Positions 8,987 to 19,919 of a stretch of 64,000 nucleotides of DNA are shown here, in pieces. How positions within the stretch are numbered: position 1 is the first letter of the stretch; each line of letters begins with the position of its first letter. A model generated the notes under the pieces. The model ran no database searches. It saw only the letters and a program-made list of their open reading frames with translations, and had not been told where the DNA came from. This DNA comes from JACKAL01 sp964400355 (lineage in GTDB: Bacteria > Bdellovibrionota > Bdellovibrionia > Bdellovibrionales > JAGQZY01). Both the position numbers and the translations under genes were made by a program. The stretch covers positions 1 through 64,000 of the forward strand of contig CAYNTO010000012.1 of the NCBI GenBank assembly GCA_964400355.1, given 5' to 3'.

Positions 8987-11900
8987 CTAGTTTTTGACCG
9001 TCACAATATCACCATTGGAGTAGGCATTGAATTCCGGAGCATAGAGCGATTGCACTGTCGCTGGTCCGACACGGAATGTGCCCGACATGGTGGCGCGCAA
9101 TCGGTGCTTAAATGTGTATTGTCCCACCGGCAAGCGATCGAAAAAGAAATTGCCTCCACTGTCACGCACTTCCTGGTAGTAATACAAGCCCAAGTCCGAA
9201 CGGTACTGGCTGATTTGCTCATCGGGCTCAAACCCAGCGCCGCGAGGATCGCGAAGATGCACGTACTCAGCGGCGTGCTTAGCTCTTAACGAAATCTGCA
9301 CTTCGATCTGATCTCCAATTTGGACCGCGCTTCCCGCTAAAAAAGGCTTAAGTGTCCACTCTTTACCCTTCATTTCGCGAATAAAATATTTCCGTGAAAC
9401 GTTGAACATATCTCCGTCGCCCTTCATCGGAATTTTTTCGGTGGAAAAATGCCACGTCGATGAAGCAAATGCAAAACCCGGAGTAGATTTACTCACCGTT
9501 ATTTTTGCATCGCGCTCTGGTCGAATCTGCTCGCTCGAAAGGACTACTTGATTCTTTTTACCCGTATATTTTTCCGGATCAAAACGAAAGATGTGACTCT
9601 GGCCTCCAATTTTGGCCACGATCTCTTCTTTTACACCCAACGATTTCTCCTTTTCTAAATAATGAACCAAGGAGTAAATACTCTCAGCAGTGGCACGTGT
9701 GGATTTCCAGTGATTCATCTTTTTGTTGAGAAAGAGCCATTGTACGAGACCATCGTTCTTTTTATCTGCCGGCGCCATTTCCATTTGAACGCGTAGAGCG
9801 AAAGCATGGGTTTCGATCGAATCATTGTACCACAGCCACGAACGCTCTTCCGGGGCCCAATAGGTGCCCAACTCGTCTGTCGACTTCGCGGAATCCATCA
9901 CCGAGGCCCAAACAAGTTGCGCGTCCTGATACCTGTTCATGCGTTTGAGCGTGAGTGCCAAATATCCTTTTAATAGAGGAGAGTGGGTCTTCCAACTCTT
10001 AAAACTATGCTCTAGAAAAAGTTTTCGATCCTCTGCAGAGAATACACCGCCTGTCCAGGAATCGTCAGGATAGGACGTTAATGCAAAGTTCAGTAAAGTG
10101 GTGAGCTCTGCACACCCCTGGCTAGCAATACATTTTTTTAAAAAGGAATTATTCCACGACTTCATGTACTTCCAGGCTTTTACAATGATGTCCTTGGGCA
10201 CTTCCACATGGAACTCCTGAGCTCGTGAAAAACCCATCAACATGTACAGGGTAATGTATTCATCTGGACGGCCGCCGTCGAACCAGGGGAACGCACCCTC
10301 TGCCGTCTGCATTTTGCGAAGTTTTTTGAGTGCTCGGTCTTTTTCGGCAATCACCTCTCGACTATCGAGAACATTGGTCATGTCGGTATCCAGTTGTGCC
10401 CCACCCTTCGCATCCTGGAGCCACGGGCTTTCTTCAAACATCATGCGATGGTTAGCATCGACTCCATCAAAAGTCTCCAGCACTGTCTTCCGTTTGGACA
10501 TTTCTAAGGCCATCTTTTGCACAGATGGATACTTTTTGTAAACCTGATGAATGATACCCGTCGATAAAAACCGATTGAGCGTTTGCTCCGCACACTCGTA
10601 AGGATAACTGATTAAATATGGCAGTGACTGTAAAACTCCATAAAACAACTGGGCATCTACGTTTAAGACCAGTCGATCGGAGATGAGCGTTGGATCGTCG
10701 CCCTTGGCTAATTCAGAAAACTCCATTGTCTTTTGATCTTTGTTGCGAAGGGTAACAAACCGTGATTGCGCCAGATGGACCCGACTCGGCAATACGGGAA
10801 GAACGCGTTTTTCTCCATCGGAATATTCGTTCGCAGTGGCTCTAACTGTGAAGTTAAAGGGCCGTACCAATTTGGGTGCGCGCACCATAAACGATACCGT
10901 TGTCGAGCCATTAGGGTTTACCGAGAATTTGTGCTTGCTCTCTTTGGCACCGAGTCCGAATGCGGGCAATGCACTTTTGCCAGACTCCGCGTCCTCGATA
11001 AAAATTTCCAAGTCGCCACTCATAACCGAAGACGAGGAAGAATTCACCATAACTTTGATTTGCGCCTCATCCCCCTCGCGCAGGAAGCGAGGCAAATAGG
11101 GCCGGACCATCAACTCTTTCACACTCTGTGCTTTGCCATTGTAAACGGCGGAACGCACATCAGTGGTGATAGCCGCTGCCCAAAAGTTCCAGGCTGTAAN
11201 NNNNNNNNNNNNNNNNNNNNNNNNNNNNNNNNNNNNNNNNNNNNNNNNNNNNNNNNNNNNNNNNNNNNNNNNNNNNNNNNNNNNNNNNNNNNNNNNNNNA
11301 CGGCGGAACGCACATCAGTGGTGATAGCCGCTGCCCAAAAGTTCCAGGCTGTAAGTGCGTCTGGAACTGTGTACTCTATACTGACGTTACCGCTGGCATC
11401 GGTGCGCAAATGGGGCCGCCAAAACGCAGTTTCCGAAAAATCGCTGCGCACCGATGGCTGCGCAATATCCAAATCTTTTTTGACTTCTTTTTGAACTCGC
11501 TTCTCGTTGATTTCCATCTCGGATTTTGCTTCGAGTGCAGCGGTTTTCGCAACTGCTGGCCCCTGCCGAGAACTCACACTGTCGGCCATGGGCGCTAAAC
11601 TCTGCATGGCATATTCCATCTTTCCACGGTGCCCCGGTCCGCCAATCGCATAGCCGTGTAACGAGACGATGGTGTCTTCGCGTGGCAGGGGTGGGGCACT
11701 CACATAGTCCACATTGTGAACATAGCTGGTGGCAAAATTGGCGGAAACACTTTCGTCCAATTGTGGTAGGCCAGCACGCTGGGGATAAGACGAGAGCGCC
11801 GACTCCACACTGTGAGGGGCGAAAAAATCCAGACTGCGGTCATACATAAAGGCCAGCACTTCCGCGGCTTTTGCACCCACCGCCCTGAATGCACTGTCTT

Positions 11901-14900
11901 TGATAGTTAAGCGAATGGTTTCCTTTGATCCTGGACGCACTTTATCACGAAAGGTTGTAGTGTGAATGTTCAACTGCTTGCTTGTCCACGGAACGGCCAC
12001 AGACTGTTCGGCACGTAAAACTTGATAATCGCGCACACTGCTCACCGCCAGAGTAAAACCGCCGCGCTCCTGTTCGGTGATAGGAATTTCGATGATTTGA
12101 AAATCTTGGGCCTCTATTTTTTTCTTTCTTCGACGATTTGAGTATACCTCAACAAACAGACTTTGATCTTTAAAGCCGCTTGCAACAATGAACTTTGCGG
12201 TGTCACCTACTTCGTAGGTCGACTTGTCGCTCATGGCAAGCAGAGGCATTGCCGTCTTAAACCCACTCCCTACGACAAAAAATTCTTTTGCGATGCTGAG
12301 TTCACCACCAAATTCGTCTTTACTCTTGTAGATCAATCGGTAGAGACCTTCGCTGAGCCCCTTATCGACTTTTAAGGTCGCAAGACCCTTGGGGTCATGA
12401 TTTAAATTTCCTTCACTGACTGAAGCGCCACTTGGCCATTTGCTAAGTATATCCGCCGCTTCATAGCGCGTATCCCAGCGCGGTCGCTGACCATCACCAG
12501 GCAACGCGTATTTTTTTGCCGATGATCTTGCGTTTGCTAACGGCAAATCCACTGGTAGAAGTGGCTTTTCAGGCTGCGCGACTTTGACGATTTGCCACTT
12601 TCCATTTCCAGCTTTACCCTGCCCGTCGAGATCGGAGAGGGTTACTGCAAATTCAATCGGAGACTCAGACTTAAAGTAGTTGGCCTTTGCGGCGATATTG
12701 GCATCAATGGTTACAAATCCCAAATGGAATTCTTTGACTCCACTGCGCGTCTCCCCGCCTTCATCCGTGACGTCTGCGTGAAGAGTAAAGTGGTACTGCA
12801 AACCCACGCTTTCCTTCTCACGCTCATCGGCCTTCGCCGTGAAATCCATTTTAAACGTACCGTCTGGAGCTACCTTGGCTTTTCCAGTGGCGATTGTCTC
12901 GTTTTTGAATTGTCGTGACCCCCGCCACCACCACGGACCAAAAGCCACTCTCTCCACGCGCCATTTAACGTTGCCATTAGTAACAGATTGTCCAAAATAG
13001 TATCGCGCCTCTCCGAGCACTGTGGCCTTTTTGTTGAGTCGCAAAGTCGTAGTCGGTTGTTTGAGTTCCACTTCGAATGTTGGACGCTTGTATTCCTCCA
13101 CGCGCACCGAGGCAGAACCCGCATACGTTTCGTTCCCGCGACGAACTATGATTTGCCACGCACCCAACGCTTTGCCCTTTTCGGCAACAAATTCTCCCGA
13201 TGCGCTACCATATTCGTTGGTCGTTACATTCTTAGCTGCAACAACCTTGCGATTGGCATCATACAACTCCACGACAAGTTTTTGCTTGGCGCTCACTACC
13301 AGATTGCCTTTTTCGCTATCACCGTGAAAATCGAGCACCTTCCAATAGATTTTTTGCTGGGGTCGAAAAATGCTTCTGTCAGTCATTACTATGATTCGGC
13401 GAAGACCGGTTTGCATTTTATCAGAAGACCAACTGCTGCCCATGTATGCTACGTCCTCACCTTTTTCGGCAATTTGGAAATATTCGTAGATCTTCGGAAT
13501 TCTCACAAATTGTACCAAGCCAGACGCGTCGCTGGTCTGGGCGCCCCGATTCACAGCTGGAGCACTCCAGCTGTTTTTCTCATTGCGCGCCCAGTTGGAA
13601 ACAGTGACGCCAGAAATCGGTTGCCCTGTTTCACCAGAAACCGCTCGCAGCTCCACATTCCCTGAATCTAAATTCCACCTCTGCAACACGATCCCTGTGA
13701 GTACAAACGGCACGGCCTGAATTTGATTTCCCGGTTGATCCGCAAAGCTCGCGTGTACCGAACTCATTATCAAATAGGCGCCATGCTTTTTGAGTTGGGG
13801 TTTGGCGTATGCGACATGCTCCACGTAATCTTTCGTTGGCGGTAAGTCTTCGATCCAACTGGCAACAGGTTCACCAAAACTCTGCTTGCGCCATTTTTCC
13901 AAAATATGGTGTCCCCACAGTTCGCCAGCAGGCGCGGTTTGAACCTCTTTTTTTAGGTCCATAGCGTATGCGCGAAAATGCAAGCGCGGCACATTTTTGT
14001 AATTGATCTGCAAAGACTGTTTCGATTCTCCATCGTGACTCATGGAAACCATAGTGAACTGGGGTCTAAGAATTTCACTTTTTTGTGAAATGCCTTTTCG
14101 AGCACCGTAAGATTCAGGATACAGTTTTATCGCCAAATTTATGGCCTCGAGCGCGTGGACAAAGCGATCCTCGTTCTCGGCATCCACCATTAGCTGTTGC
14201 GCCAGTAATGCTTGCCCCGTCGCCCACCACTGGTGTTTTTTAGAACGATCTGCCGTCTGGAGTTCCAATAACGCCTTCATAACGATACGCCGATCCTGCT
14301 TCTGTTCTAAATGCTGAAGTAATTTTTCGTAAAGAGTGTACTGAGCCTCGAGGGCGGCTCCCCAGCGATCGTGCTTTGCATGAAATGCCTTATGATTCAA
14401 AAGAAGCGAGGCCATCCGAACTAGTGGATGATGCTGAGAATCTGTTAAAGACAAAGACGCAGCTCCCTTGAGCATTGCCGATAGCGGAAGGCCAGACGTT
14501 TCGTTAGATTCACGAGCGGTCCAGAATGACGAGTTGGCTAAGTGATTGGCCGCGGAATAAACCACAAAGTCGCGAACAGTTGGCCGCACGTCCTGTGGAT
14601 AGGTGTTCTTTGCGACGTAGTACTTGTAAAAGTCGGGTAACTTTTTCTGAAGAAGATCCTCACTCTGTAGAGCACTACTATAGGCGCGCAGAATTTCAGA
14701 ACTGATCTGTGTGGCTGTCCACGTCTTAATGTCTTTGTCCATGGTCGCGGTTTTCTCGCGATTTTGGATTTCCCAACTGTATGCTGTGTAGTACGCGCCC
14801 AACAGATTGCCGTAGTAAATGTCCAACAAAACACTATGGGCCGCGAGATTCGACTTCGTTGTGCTTTTAAAGAAAACAACGGCGGCCTCCACCTGACCGA

Positions 14901-15180
14901 GTCCAACCATCAGATCGGTCGCACGAATAAGCGACTCCGTGATGAGCTGGTAATCTTTTTTTCTTTTGGCCTCTGCAAACATCTCCTGTGCCTTGACCAA
15001 GGCCTCCTGGAACTTTTGCTCACTTTTGAGTTTGTCGACTTCCGCAAAGACGGGATTGGATGGAACTGTCTCTGCGGACTCTTGAGAATAGCGGGGAACT
15101 TTTCCAGTTTTCGAGTGCAGCGGTACTATAATGAGTAGCGCTGTGACAAATACAAAAATAGTAATAAAGGTTTTCTTCAT
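8987..15180 (-). CDS. Large bacterial alpha-2-macroglobulin, thioester type
   Basis: Giant secreted protein of about 2012 residues once the artificial gap at 11200-11299 is removed (155 bp, frame kept). The N-terminus is a hydrophobic signal (MKKTFITIFVFVTALLIIV) without a lipobox cysteine, unlike many lipoprotein homologues such as E. coli YfhM. Helical N-terminal regions precede macroglobulin beta domains (MG2-type near SIFRPQQKIYWKVLDFHG), the A2M segment (FWRPHLRTDASGNVSIEYT) and the thioester motif CAEQ with Cys1478 (codon 10592-10594), followed by the helical thioester domain and a C-terminal receptor-like domain. Bacterial A2Ms trap attacking proteases in the periplasm. The usual partner pbpC is not adjacent; instead an unknown secreted protein gene lies upstream. 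Start ATG 15180 chosen over GTG 15183. Confidence 0.9.
11200..11299. other. Assembly gap of 100 N (artefact)
   Basis: Exactly 100 N flanked by identical 55-bp copies at 11145-11199 and 11300-11354. It is the same pattern as the other gap, meaning two contigs sharing a k-mer-length end were joined by a nominal spacer. Removing 155 bp restores one frame through the alpha-2-macroglobulin gene. Confidence 0.95.
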
Positions 15181-15257
15181 CACTCAAGTATTGAGAACAG
15201 ACGAAATCTTGTCTACGCAAAAAGCACAGGCCGGTTCGTGCAAATAAAGCTTAACGA

Positions 15258-16193
15258 TCAAAAACGGTGACGTAGCAGCTTTTCTACTTCTGAGAAGTCG
15301 CCGGCGAGAGCCTTCACCGATCTGCCGGGAGAGTAAGCAACCAAAGTGGTGCCCTTAAGGTGCACCGAGGTTCCCTTGGGAAATAACAGGCCCTGACGAT
15401 CATGTATGAGAATTCCATTATATCCCAAGCGTGAGGGCACAATGATATCTGTGGACACAATCGCGCGCTCCTTAAAGCGTTGTGCAAGATCTTTGAGTGG
15501 TTTTTCTAAGGGGCTGGAATTCAAAAAGGCCTGCAGTGGGAGCACTGGGTTTTTTCGGCCCGAGTAGATAAGTATTTCTACTTCAGAATTTTGCGGTGGC
15601 GCGACTCGAGCCATATATCCGCTCTCATCCTCGAGTTCAGGTAGATGTGTCATGTTTCCGATGCGCACGTATCCACCATTCTGCTCCGTTGAATCCATGG
15701 GGTAATTTTTCACCTTAAAATAACCGCAGAACTCTGTGTAAAAGCCTCGATCCGCCATTTCAGGATCCGTAATAACGTTATCGCTCTGGTCCTTCGTCGT
15801 CGCATCTGTGGATCCGGGTTTGTGGGACCAAAAGCGGTTGTCGTCGCGCCGATACCAGTGGAAATCATAGCCAGGTGCCACCACGAGAGCAATGAGCGTG
15901 TCCTCAGATTTGCTTTTTTGGGAAAACGCGTCTGTCGAGGTAATTCCCAGATCTTTCGTCGCAGCTCTCGTCACTTCCTCACAACTCACATCCTTATACA
16001 TCGAATCGCTCGCTTCACCCGGTTGAGCAAAGGAGTGTGTAAGCCGGTTGGTGGAGTAATTGTAACAGTTGTTGTTCCACAGATTGCTGGTGTCGTTGTT
16101 CCAAAATTCCAGATCCACTTTAGGAACCGCAATCGTAGGCTTCTCCACACCGTGAGATAAAAGCAAATGGGACAAAAAAAACACAAGGAACAC
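15258..16193 (-). CDS. Unknown secreted protein with conserved Cys/His motifs
   Basis: Protein of 311 residues that I cannot assign to a family. It starts at a GTG with GGGGG just upstream, followed by a short hydrophobic N-terminus (FLVFFLSHLLLSHG), so it is probably exported. Two striking blocks stand out: WNNNCYNYSTNRLTHSFAQPG near residue 38, and DFHWYRRDDNRFWSHKPGS near 118. A Cys in the first and His in the second would suit a papain- or NlpC-like peptidase or amidase, but this is only inference from motif style. The C-terminal part (residues about 205-311) has a separate beta-rich look. It lies 77 bp upstream of the alpha-2-macroglobulin gene on the same strand and could be co-transcribed with it. 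Confidence 0.6.
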   Translation of the reverse strand: MFLVFFLSHLLLSHGVEKPTIAVPKVDLEFWNNDTSNLWNNNCYNYSTNRLTHSFAQPGEASDSMYKDVSCEEVTRAATKDLGITSTDAFSQKSKSEDTLIALVVAPGYDFHWYRRDDNRFWSHKPGSTDATTKDQSDNVITDPEMADRGFYTEFCGYFKVKNYPMDSTEQNGGYVRIGNMTHLPELEDESGYMARVAPPQNSEVEILIYSGRKNPVLPLQAFLNSSPLEKPLKDLAQRFKERAIVSTDIIVPSRLGYNGILIHDRQGLLFPKGTSVHLKGTTLVAYSPGRSVKALAGDFSEVEKLLRHRF

Positions 16194-16308
16194 TATAACC
16201 CCCGCGAAAATATGTACTAGCCTAGTGCAGATTTTTCGGAGATGCCAACAAGTCTCACTTGGGCGCTAGAGTGTCATGAACTGATTCAGTGCGCGCCGTG
16301 GCTATTAT

Positions 16309-17286
16309 TTAAGCATATATTCTGCGAGCGTCAGGATGGGTGCTTTTCCACAAAAAAGAATCGAAAAAATAATGGCAGAATAACGGTGTGAGCAATAGTG
16401 CTGTGGTGAATGCCTGACCGTTGGAGCTCAGATCAAGCCACTCGTCCTCGACCCAATATTCGGCACTCCCAAAAATAAACGCCGTCAAAACAACAACCGC
16501 AAGAGGGACGAAACCTTTGTAGAGAGTGGGTTCTATCCGTCGCAACGAGAGATCGGTGAGAGCCAAGTAGCTAAAGCCGTGACTGACAACCAACGGAAAA
16601 AGAATTTGCGCCGCCGTTTCGCCGTTAATAAATGCACAACCGTAAAATAACGCCGCAAAAAAAACCGATAGCGTTCGGTTAAAGTCACCGTACCGGTAGA
16701 GGCGATAGGCCTCGAAGCCCAGCCAAGAGAATGAAACCACTGTAAAAAACGCGATCGCGACGACGTATACGGAGCTGTTAGGATAAAAAAACAGTTCATC
16801 TGTGGCGTAATACGCCGCCAACTTCGGCGTTTCCCGAAAATGAAATGCCACAAAGGGGACTGCGCACAGACTGTACAAAAAAATATCAGAAACTTTACTC
16901 CATTGCTTGTTGAGCTTTTGATACCATCTGGAGATTCCTAAAAGTTGCCGCACATTGTGAAAGACTGTCGCATACACAACAAAAGCTGCCAAATATTTCC
17001 ATTGGAAGTGAACCCATAGATAAAAGACGGCAAAAAATACTATGGGAACGAGCCAATAGACAGAAGTTCGTTGGCGTTCAGAGGGGCGAAAGTATGTGCG
17101 CCAGAGTGTAGCGTAAACATGGCCGGAATCGAGGACTCCCGCGGAAACAAATGAAAACACCAGTAACGCCGCCGACTGTTCGCTGGAAGGAATCCAATGG
17201 CTCAACACGATAGCCAACACGCCTGGGGCGTAGAGCATCAAGATATCGATGTAGAGCTTGCTCCAGATCATAGTTGAATTGTACAT
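16309..17286 (-). CDS. Polytopic membrane protein of unknown function
   Basis: Integral inner-membrane protein of 325 residues with about eight hydrophobic segments (for example ILMLYAPGVLAIVLSHW and WLVPIVFFAVFYLWVHFQW). Several His-containing motifs lie at membrane edges: VLDSGHVYATLWRTYF near residue 55, FHNVRQLLGISRWYQ near 130, SHGFSYLALTDLSLR near 235, and a final CHYFFDSFLWK near 307. Repeated His/Asp near membrane faces is typical of metal-dependent membrane oxygenases, desaturases or hydroxylases, but I recognise no family. It is divergent from the luciferase-like monooxygenase gene with only 18 bp between starts, so it may share control with the polyketide/acylation locus. The ATG 17286 start lacks a good ribosome site; ATG 17271 is an alternative. 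Confidence 0.65.
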   Translation of the reverse strand: MYNSTMIWSKLYIDILMLYAPGVLAIVLSHWIPSSEQSAALLVFSFVSAGVLDSGHVYATLWRTYFRPSERQRTSVYWLVPIVFFAVFYLWVHFQWKYLAAFVVYATVFHNVRQLLGISRWYQKLNKQWSKVSDIFLYSLCAVPFVAFHFRETPKLAAYYATDELFFYPNSSVYVVAIAFFTVVSFSWLGFEAYRLYRYGDFNRTLSVFFAALFYGCAFINGETAAQILFPLVVSHGFSYLALTDLSLRRIEPTLYKGFVPLAVVVLTAFIFGSAEYWVEDEWLDLSSNGQAFTTALLLTPLFCHYFFDSFLWKSTHPDARRIYA

Positions 17287-17304
17287 TTGGGGCTGAAGGA
17301 AACA

Positions 17305-18279
17305 ATGGAATTCATGAAGAAAACGAAATGGCTAAATATTCTCAACCCCGCCCCTGCCGCAGACGCAGAGTGGGATCTCGAAAAGTTGCACACAGCTTTT
17401 GCGGTGAGCTCTTCTGGCCTTTTTGATTACACACTGATTACATTTGGACATAAACGCCTAAACCCCTGGCCGCTTGCTCAGTATGGCATGGGCCGCGATT
17501 CACGCTTCTCTCCCCTTATTGCGATCAACCCTATATATAATCATCCCGTGGAAACCGCCCAAAAAGTAGCTACGCTATTAGCACTGTATTCAAACAGCAT
17601 AGGCATCAATTTGATTACCGGATCGTTTTTTAATGAAATGCAATCACTCAACGAAAACACCAGTCCGCAGCAAAAACAGACGCGTCTGGTGGAGTTTTTC
17701 AAAATTTTTAGTGCCTTAATCAATGACGGCGAACTCAAAGGCTTTGCAGGCGAGCACTACAACTTTTCAACAGTACGTATTCACAGGCCGGTTGCAAGAA
17801 AGGTGGCTGTTTTTATTTCGGGGCAGTTCGCAAGCACTGTCAGCGACGAAAATGTTTATTTTATCCACAATCTGCGCCCGCAGGACAGCCTCCCCGCTGC
17901 AACTCAAAAGAATTCTGGATTAGGATTGGGAATCTGCACTCGGCCCTCCGCCGAGGAAGCTCAAGCGGCATTGGATGAACATTGGCCCCAGTCTCGTGAA
18001 GGCGAAATAATGTTTAAGCTGAGCATGGCGAACTCACAAACTCCTTGGAACATTTGGCTCAGGGAACACTTGAAAACATCCTTGCCTAAAGATGCACAGT
18101 TTTGCTTACAACCATTGATGAACTTTCGATCCTCCTCGCCCTACTTGGTAGGAAGTTATGAATTCGTGCGAACACAAATTAAAAATTACACTGCAAAAGG
18201 TTATGACACCTTCTTGCTCGATTTCCGCCACGAAGACTTTGCCCATCTCGAAAGGTGCCTCAAGGATTTGGGGAGCTAA
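17305..18279 (+). CDS. Luciferase-like flavin-dependent monooxygenase
   Basis: Luciferase-like monooxygenase (LLM, SsuD/bacterial-luciferase fold) of 324 residues. TIM-barrel signatures include RFSPLIAINPIYNHPVETAQ, LYSNSIGINLITGSF, GEHYNFSTVRIHRPVA and the C-terminal SSPYLVGSYEFVRTQIKNY followed by GYDTFLLDF, the usual LLM ending. Such enzymes use reduced FMN or F420 with oxygen to oxidise small molecules, and many act in natural-product clusters. ATG 17305 follows GAAGGA; ATG 17314 is also possible. The stop lies 2 bp before the start of the SGNH gene, so the two form a coupled pair. I infer it tailors the acyl/polyketide product of the convergent operon. Confidence 0.8.
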   Translation: MEFMKKTKWLNILNPAPAADAEWDLEKLHTAFAVSSSGLFDYTLITFGHKRLNPWPLAQYGMGRDSRFSPLIAINPIYNHPVETAQKVATLLALYSNSIGINLITGSFFNEMQSLNENTSPQQKQTRLVEFFKIFSALINDGELKGFAGEHYNFSTVRIHRPVARKVAVFISGQFASTVSDENVYFIHNLRPQDSLPAATQKNSGLGLGICTRPSAEEAQAALDEHWPQSREGEIMFKLSMANSQTPWNIWLREHLKTSLPKDAQFCLQPLMNFRSSSPYLVGSYEFVRTQIKNYTAKGYDTFLLDFRHEDFAHLERCLKDLGS

Positions 18280-18281
18280 CG

Positions 18282-19919
18282 GTGAAACTCCCAACGAGTG
18301 GAACCTCAAAGATATTGGCGGCGTCTCTCCTATTTGCGTTGTTAGTCGCAACCCTTGCCAACTACTGGCTGGCAAGCTCGCAAAATATTTTAGTCCATAA
18401 TACGGAGTGGGCATCTGGTAAGCCCGAGATGCAATATCTTCTCAACGGCAGTGAAACATATACGTTCACTCGTCCAGCGCTTGCTATGAATGTGCTGAAC
18501 CTTCATCCGTGGTTTGGACGCCAAGAGGTGTATAGTAAAAAACAAGGGGTACTGACGCAGTTTTCATTCGAGTTCCGAATCTCCTACAATGTCTATATCG
18601 ATGTGGAACTTTCGCGCTCAGCGGAGGGTGTGCAAGGAGTTCGAATATACAACTCTCCTTTCAAACACTCGTTTCTCTATGTCGCTAATCGCGACGGAGC
18701 TTTTTTGGAAAAAAGAGATTTGGGCAATATCTCCATTCACCCGTTCTTGGTTTGGAATAGCGTCGCAATTAATTACATTCCGTCCACTTCAAAACTTGAA
18801 GTTCGCGTGAACGAGAATACAGCATTCAATGGGAATTTCTCTCTACGTTCGGGGAGCATTGGCTTTCGCGGAGGTAACTACCGAGCCCAGATCGACAACG
18901 TGAAGGCCTCCTTTGATAATGGCCAACAGATTCGCGACGACTTTAAATTTCAACTGCCGCGCGGAGTCTGGTGGAAACATTTCTTTCTCGCGCTTGTGAG
19001 TGCAGGATTGCTAATAGCACTTTCGGTGGCATTCGGGCGCAGACGAGGCGCCGTACGCTTTCTCGGCTACGTTTTCACACTTATCGCGATCGTTTTTTTG
19101 TTCGATATTGTCAACTGGTCTCGACGCTCACTTGCGTTTTACGATGATATTCTTTTAGAACTCTCTACTCCGGTCAGTTACGTCGAATTTTATCGAAAGC
19201 GATTTTTTAAACACTGGTACAAGCTGGTCACAGGGCACGACATTCTAACAGATGAACACATTCGCACTATTTTTTATAGTTTGCACCCACAAGACAAACC
19301 GGTCATTTTCAAGGGACCGTTTATTTGCGATCAGCGGTTCGGCAGCTCGTGCGAAACGGTGGAGCCTTCACGTCCCATCGCTGTACAAAAACACGCCTGC
19401 AGGATCCTCCTGCTGGGTGGATCGCGCGGTGTGGGCACGGGGGCACGTCTGCGCGACGATCCTTACTTTGTCCAGATCTATCAAAAACTGCTTACCTATC
19501 AGCTTAAATGCGATGTGATGCTATACAATTTTACAGACAACAGAACCGATAATTTTCCAGAACAAGTGGCGAGCGGCATCATCGAGCAGATTCAACCCCA
19601 CGTGATTGTACTGGATTACTTATACCGCACTGACGAAGAAGTCGGATACATGTTAAAAGTTAAAAAAATTGCTGAGACTAATACTAAGATATTCATTTTG
19701 GACAACTATCCCTCGCGTTACTCGCGAATGCTTGCTAAGAATGGCTATAAATCGATTCCCATCTACGAGATTTTAAACGCAGCAGAGATGAAGGGTTCCG
19801 GTTTCATAAAATGGGATCAGCATCACACCACATCTTACGGTCACAAACTGATTGCAGAAGCTGCTGTGCCTTACATTTTCGAAGCTCTTCAGCTCCATCC
19901 GGATTACATTAAAAAGTAA
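18282..19919 (+). CDS. Membrane-anchored SGNH-hydrolase-like acyltransferase with LamG-like domain
   Basis: Protein of 545 residues. I chose GTG 18282, which has GGGGAG 8 nt upstream and follows the previous stop by 2 bp. Order: TM helix (about 10-32); a periplasmic beta-sandwich resembling a LamG/concanavalin domain (about 60-215, ending GGNYRAQIDNVKASF); TM helix (about 233-251); basic cytoplasmic loop GRRRGAVR; TM helix (about 261-279); periplasmic SGNH domain (about 290-545). Catalytic residues look conserved: Ser381 in LLLGGSRGVGTGA, and Asp512/His515 in WDQHHTTSYGHKLIAE. The oxyanion Asn block is unclear. DltD, AlgX/AlgJ and PatB are SGNH partners of MBOAT proteins; this gene converges on an MBOAT gene (16-bp overlap), so an acyl-transfer role in the periplasm is inferred. 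Confidence 0.7.
   Translation: MKLPTSGTSKILAASLLFALLVATLANYWLASSQNILVHNTEWASGKPEMQYLLNGSETYTFTRPALAMNVLNLHPWFGRQEVYSKKQGVLTQFSFEFRISYNVYIDVELSRSAEGVQGVRIYNSPFKHSFLYVANRDGAFLEKRDLGNISIHPFLVWNSVAINYIPSTSKLEVRVNENTAFNGNFSLRSGSIGFRGGNYRAQIDNVKASFDNGQQIRDDFKFQLPRGVWWKHFFLALVSAGLLIALSVAFGRRRGAVRFLGYVFTLIAIVFLFDIVNWSRRSLAFYDDILLELSTPVSYVEFYRKRFFKHWYKLVTGHDILTDEHIRTIFYSLHPQDKPVIFKGPFICDQRFGSSCETVEPSRPIAVQKHACRILLLGGSRGVGTGARLRDDPYFVQIYQKLLTYQLKCDVMLYNFTDNRTDNFPEQVASGIIEQIQPHVIVLDYLYRTDEEVGYMLKVKKIAETNTKIFILDNYPSRYSRMLAKNGYKSIPIYEILNAAEMKGSGFIKWDQHHTTSYGHKLIAEAAVPYIFEALQLHPDYIKK

Noticed and set aside
12988..13665. Long open frame (225 codons) opposite the alpha-2-macroglobulin gene
   Set aside because: No ribosome site, no recognisable domain, and it lies wholly opposite a clearly coding region.
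8987..15180. Two separate alpha-2-macroglobulin genes
   Set aside because: The apparent split is only at the assembly gap; domain order continues across it and the frame is kept.
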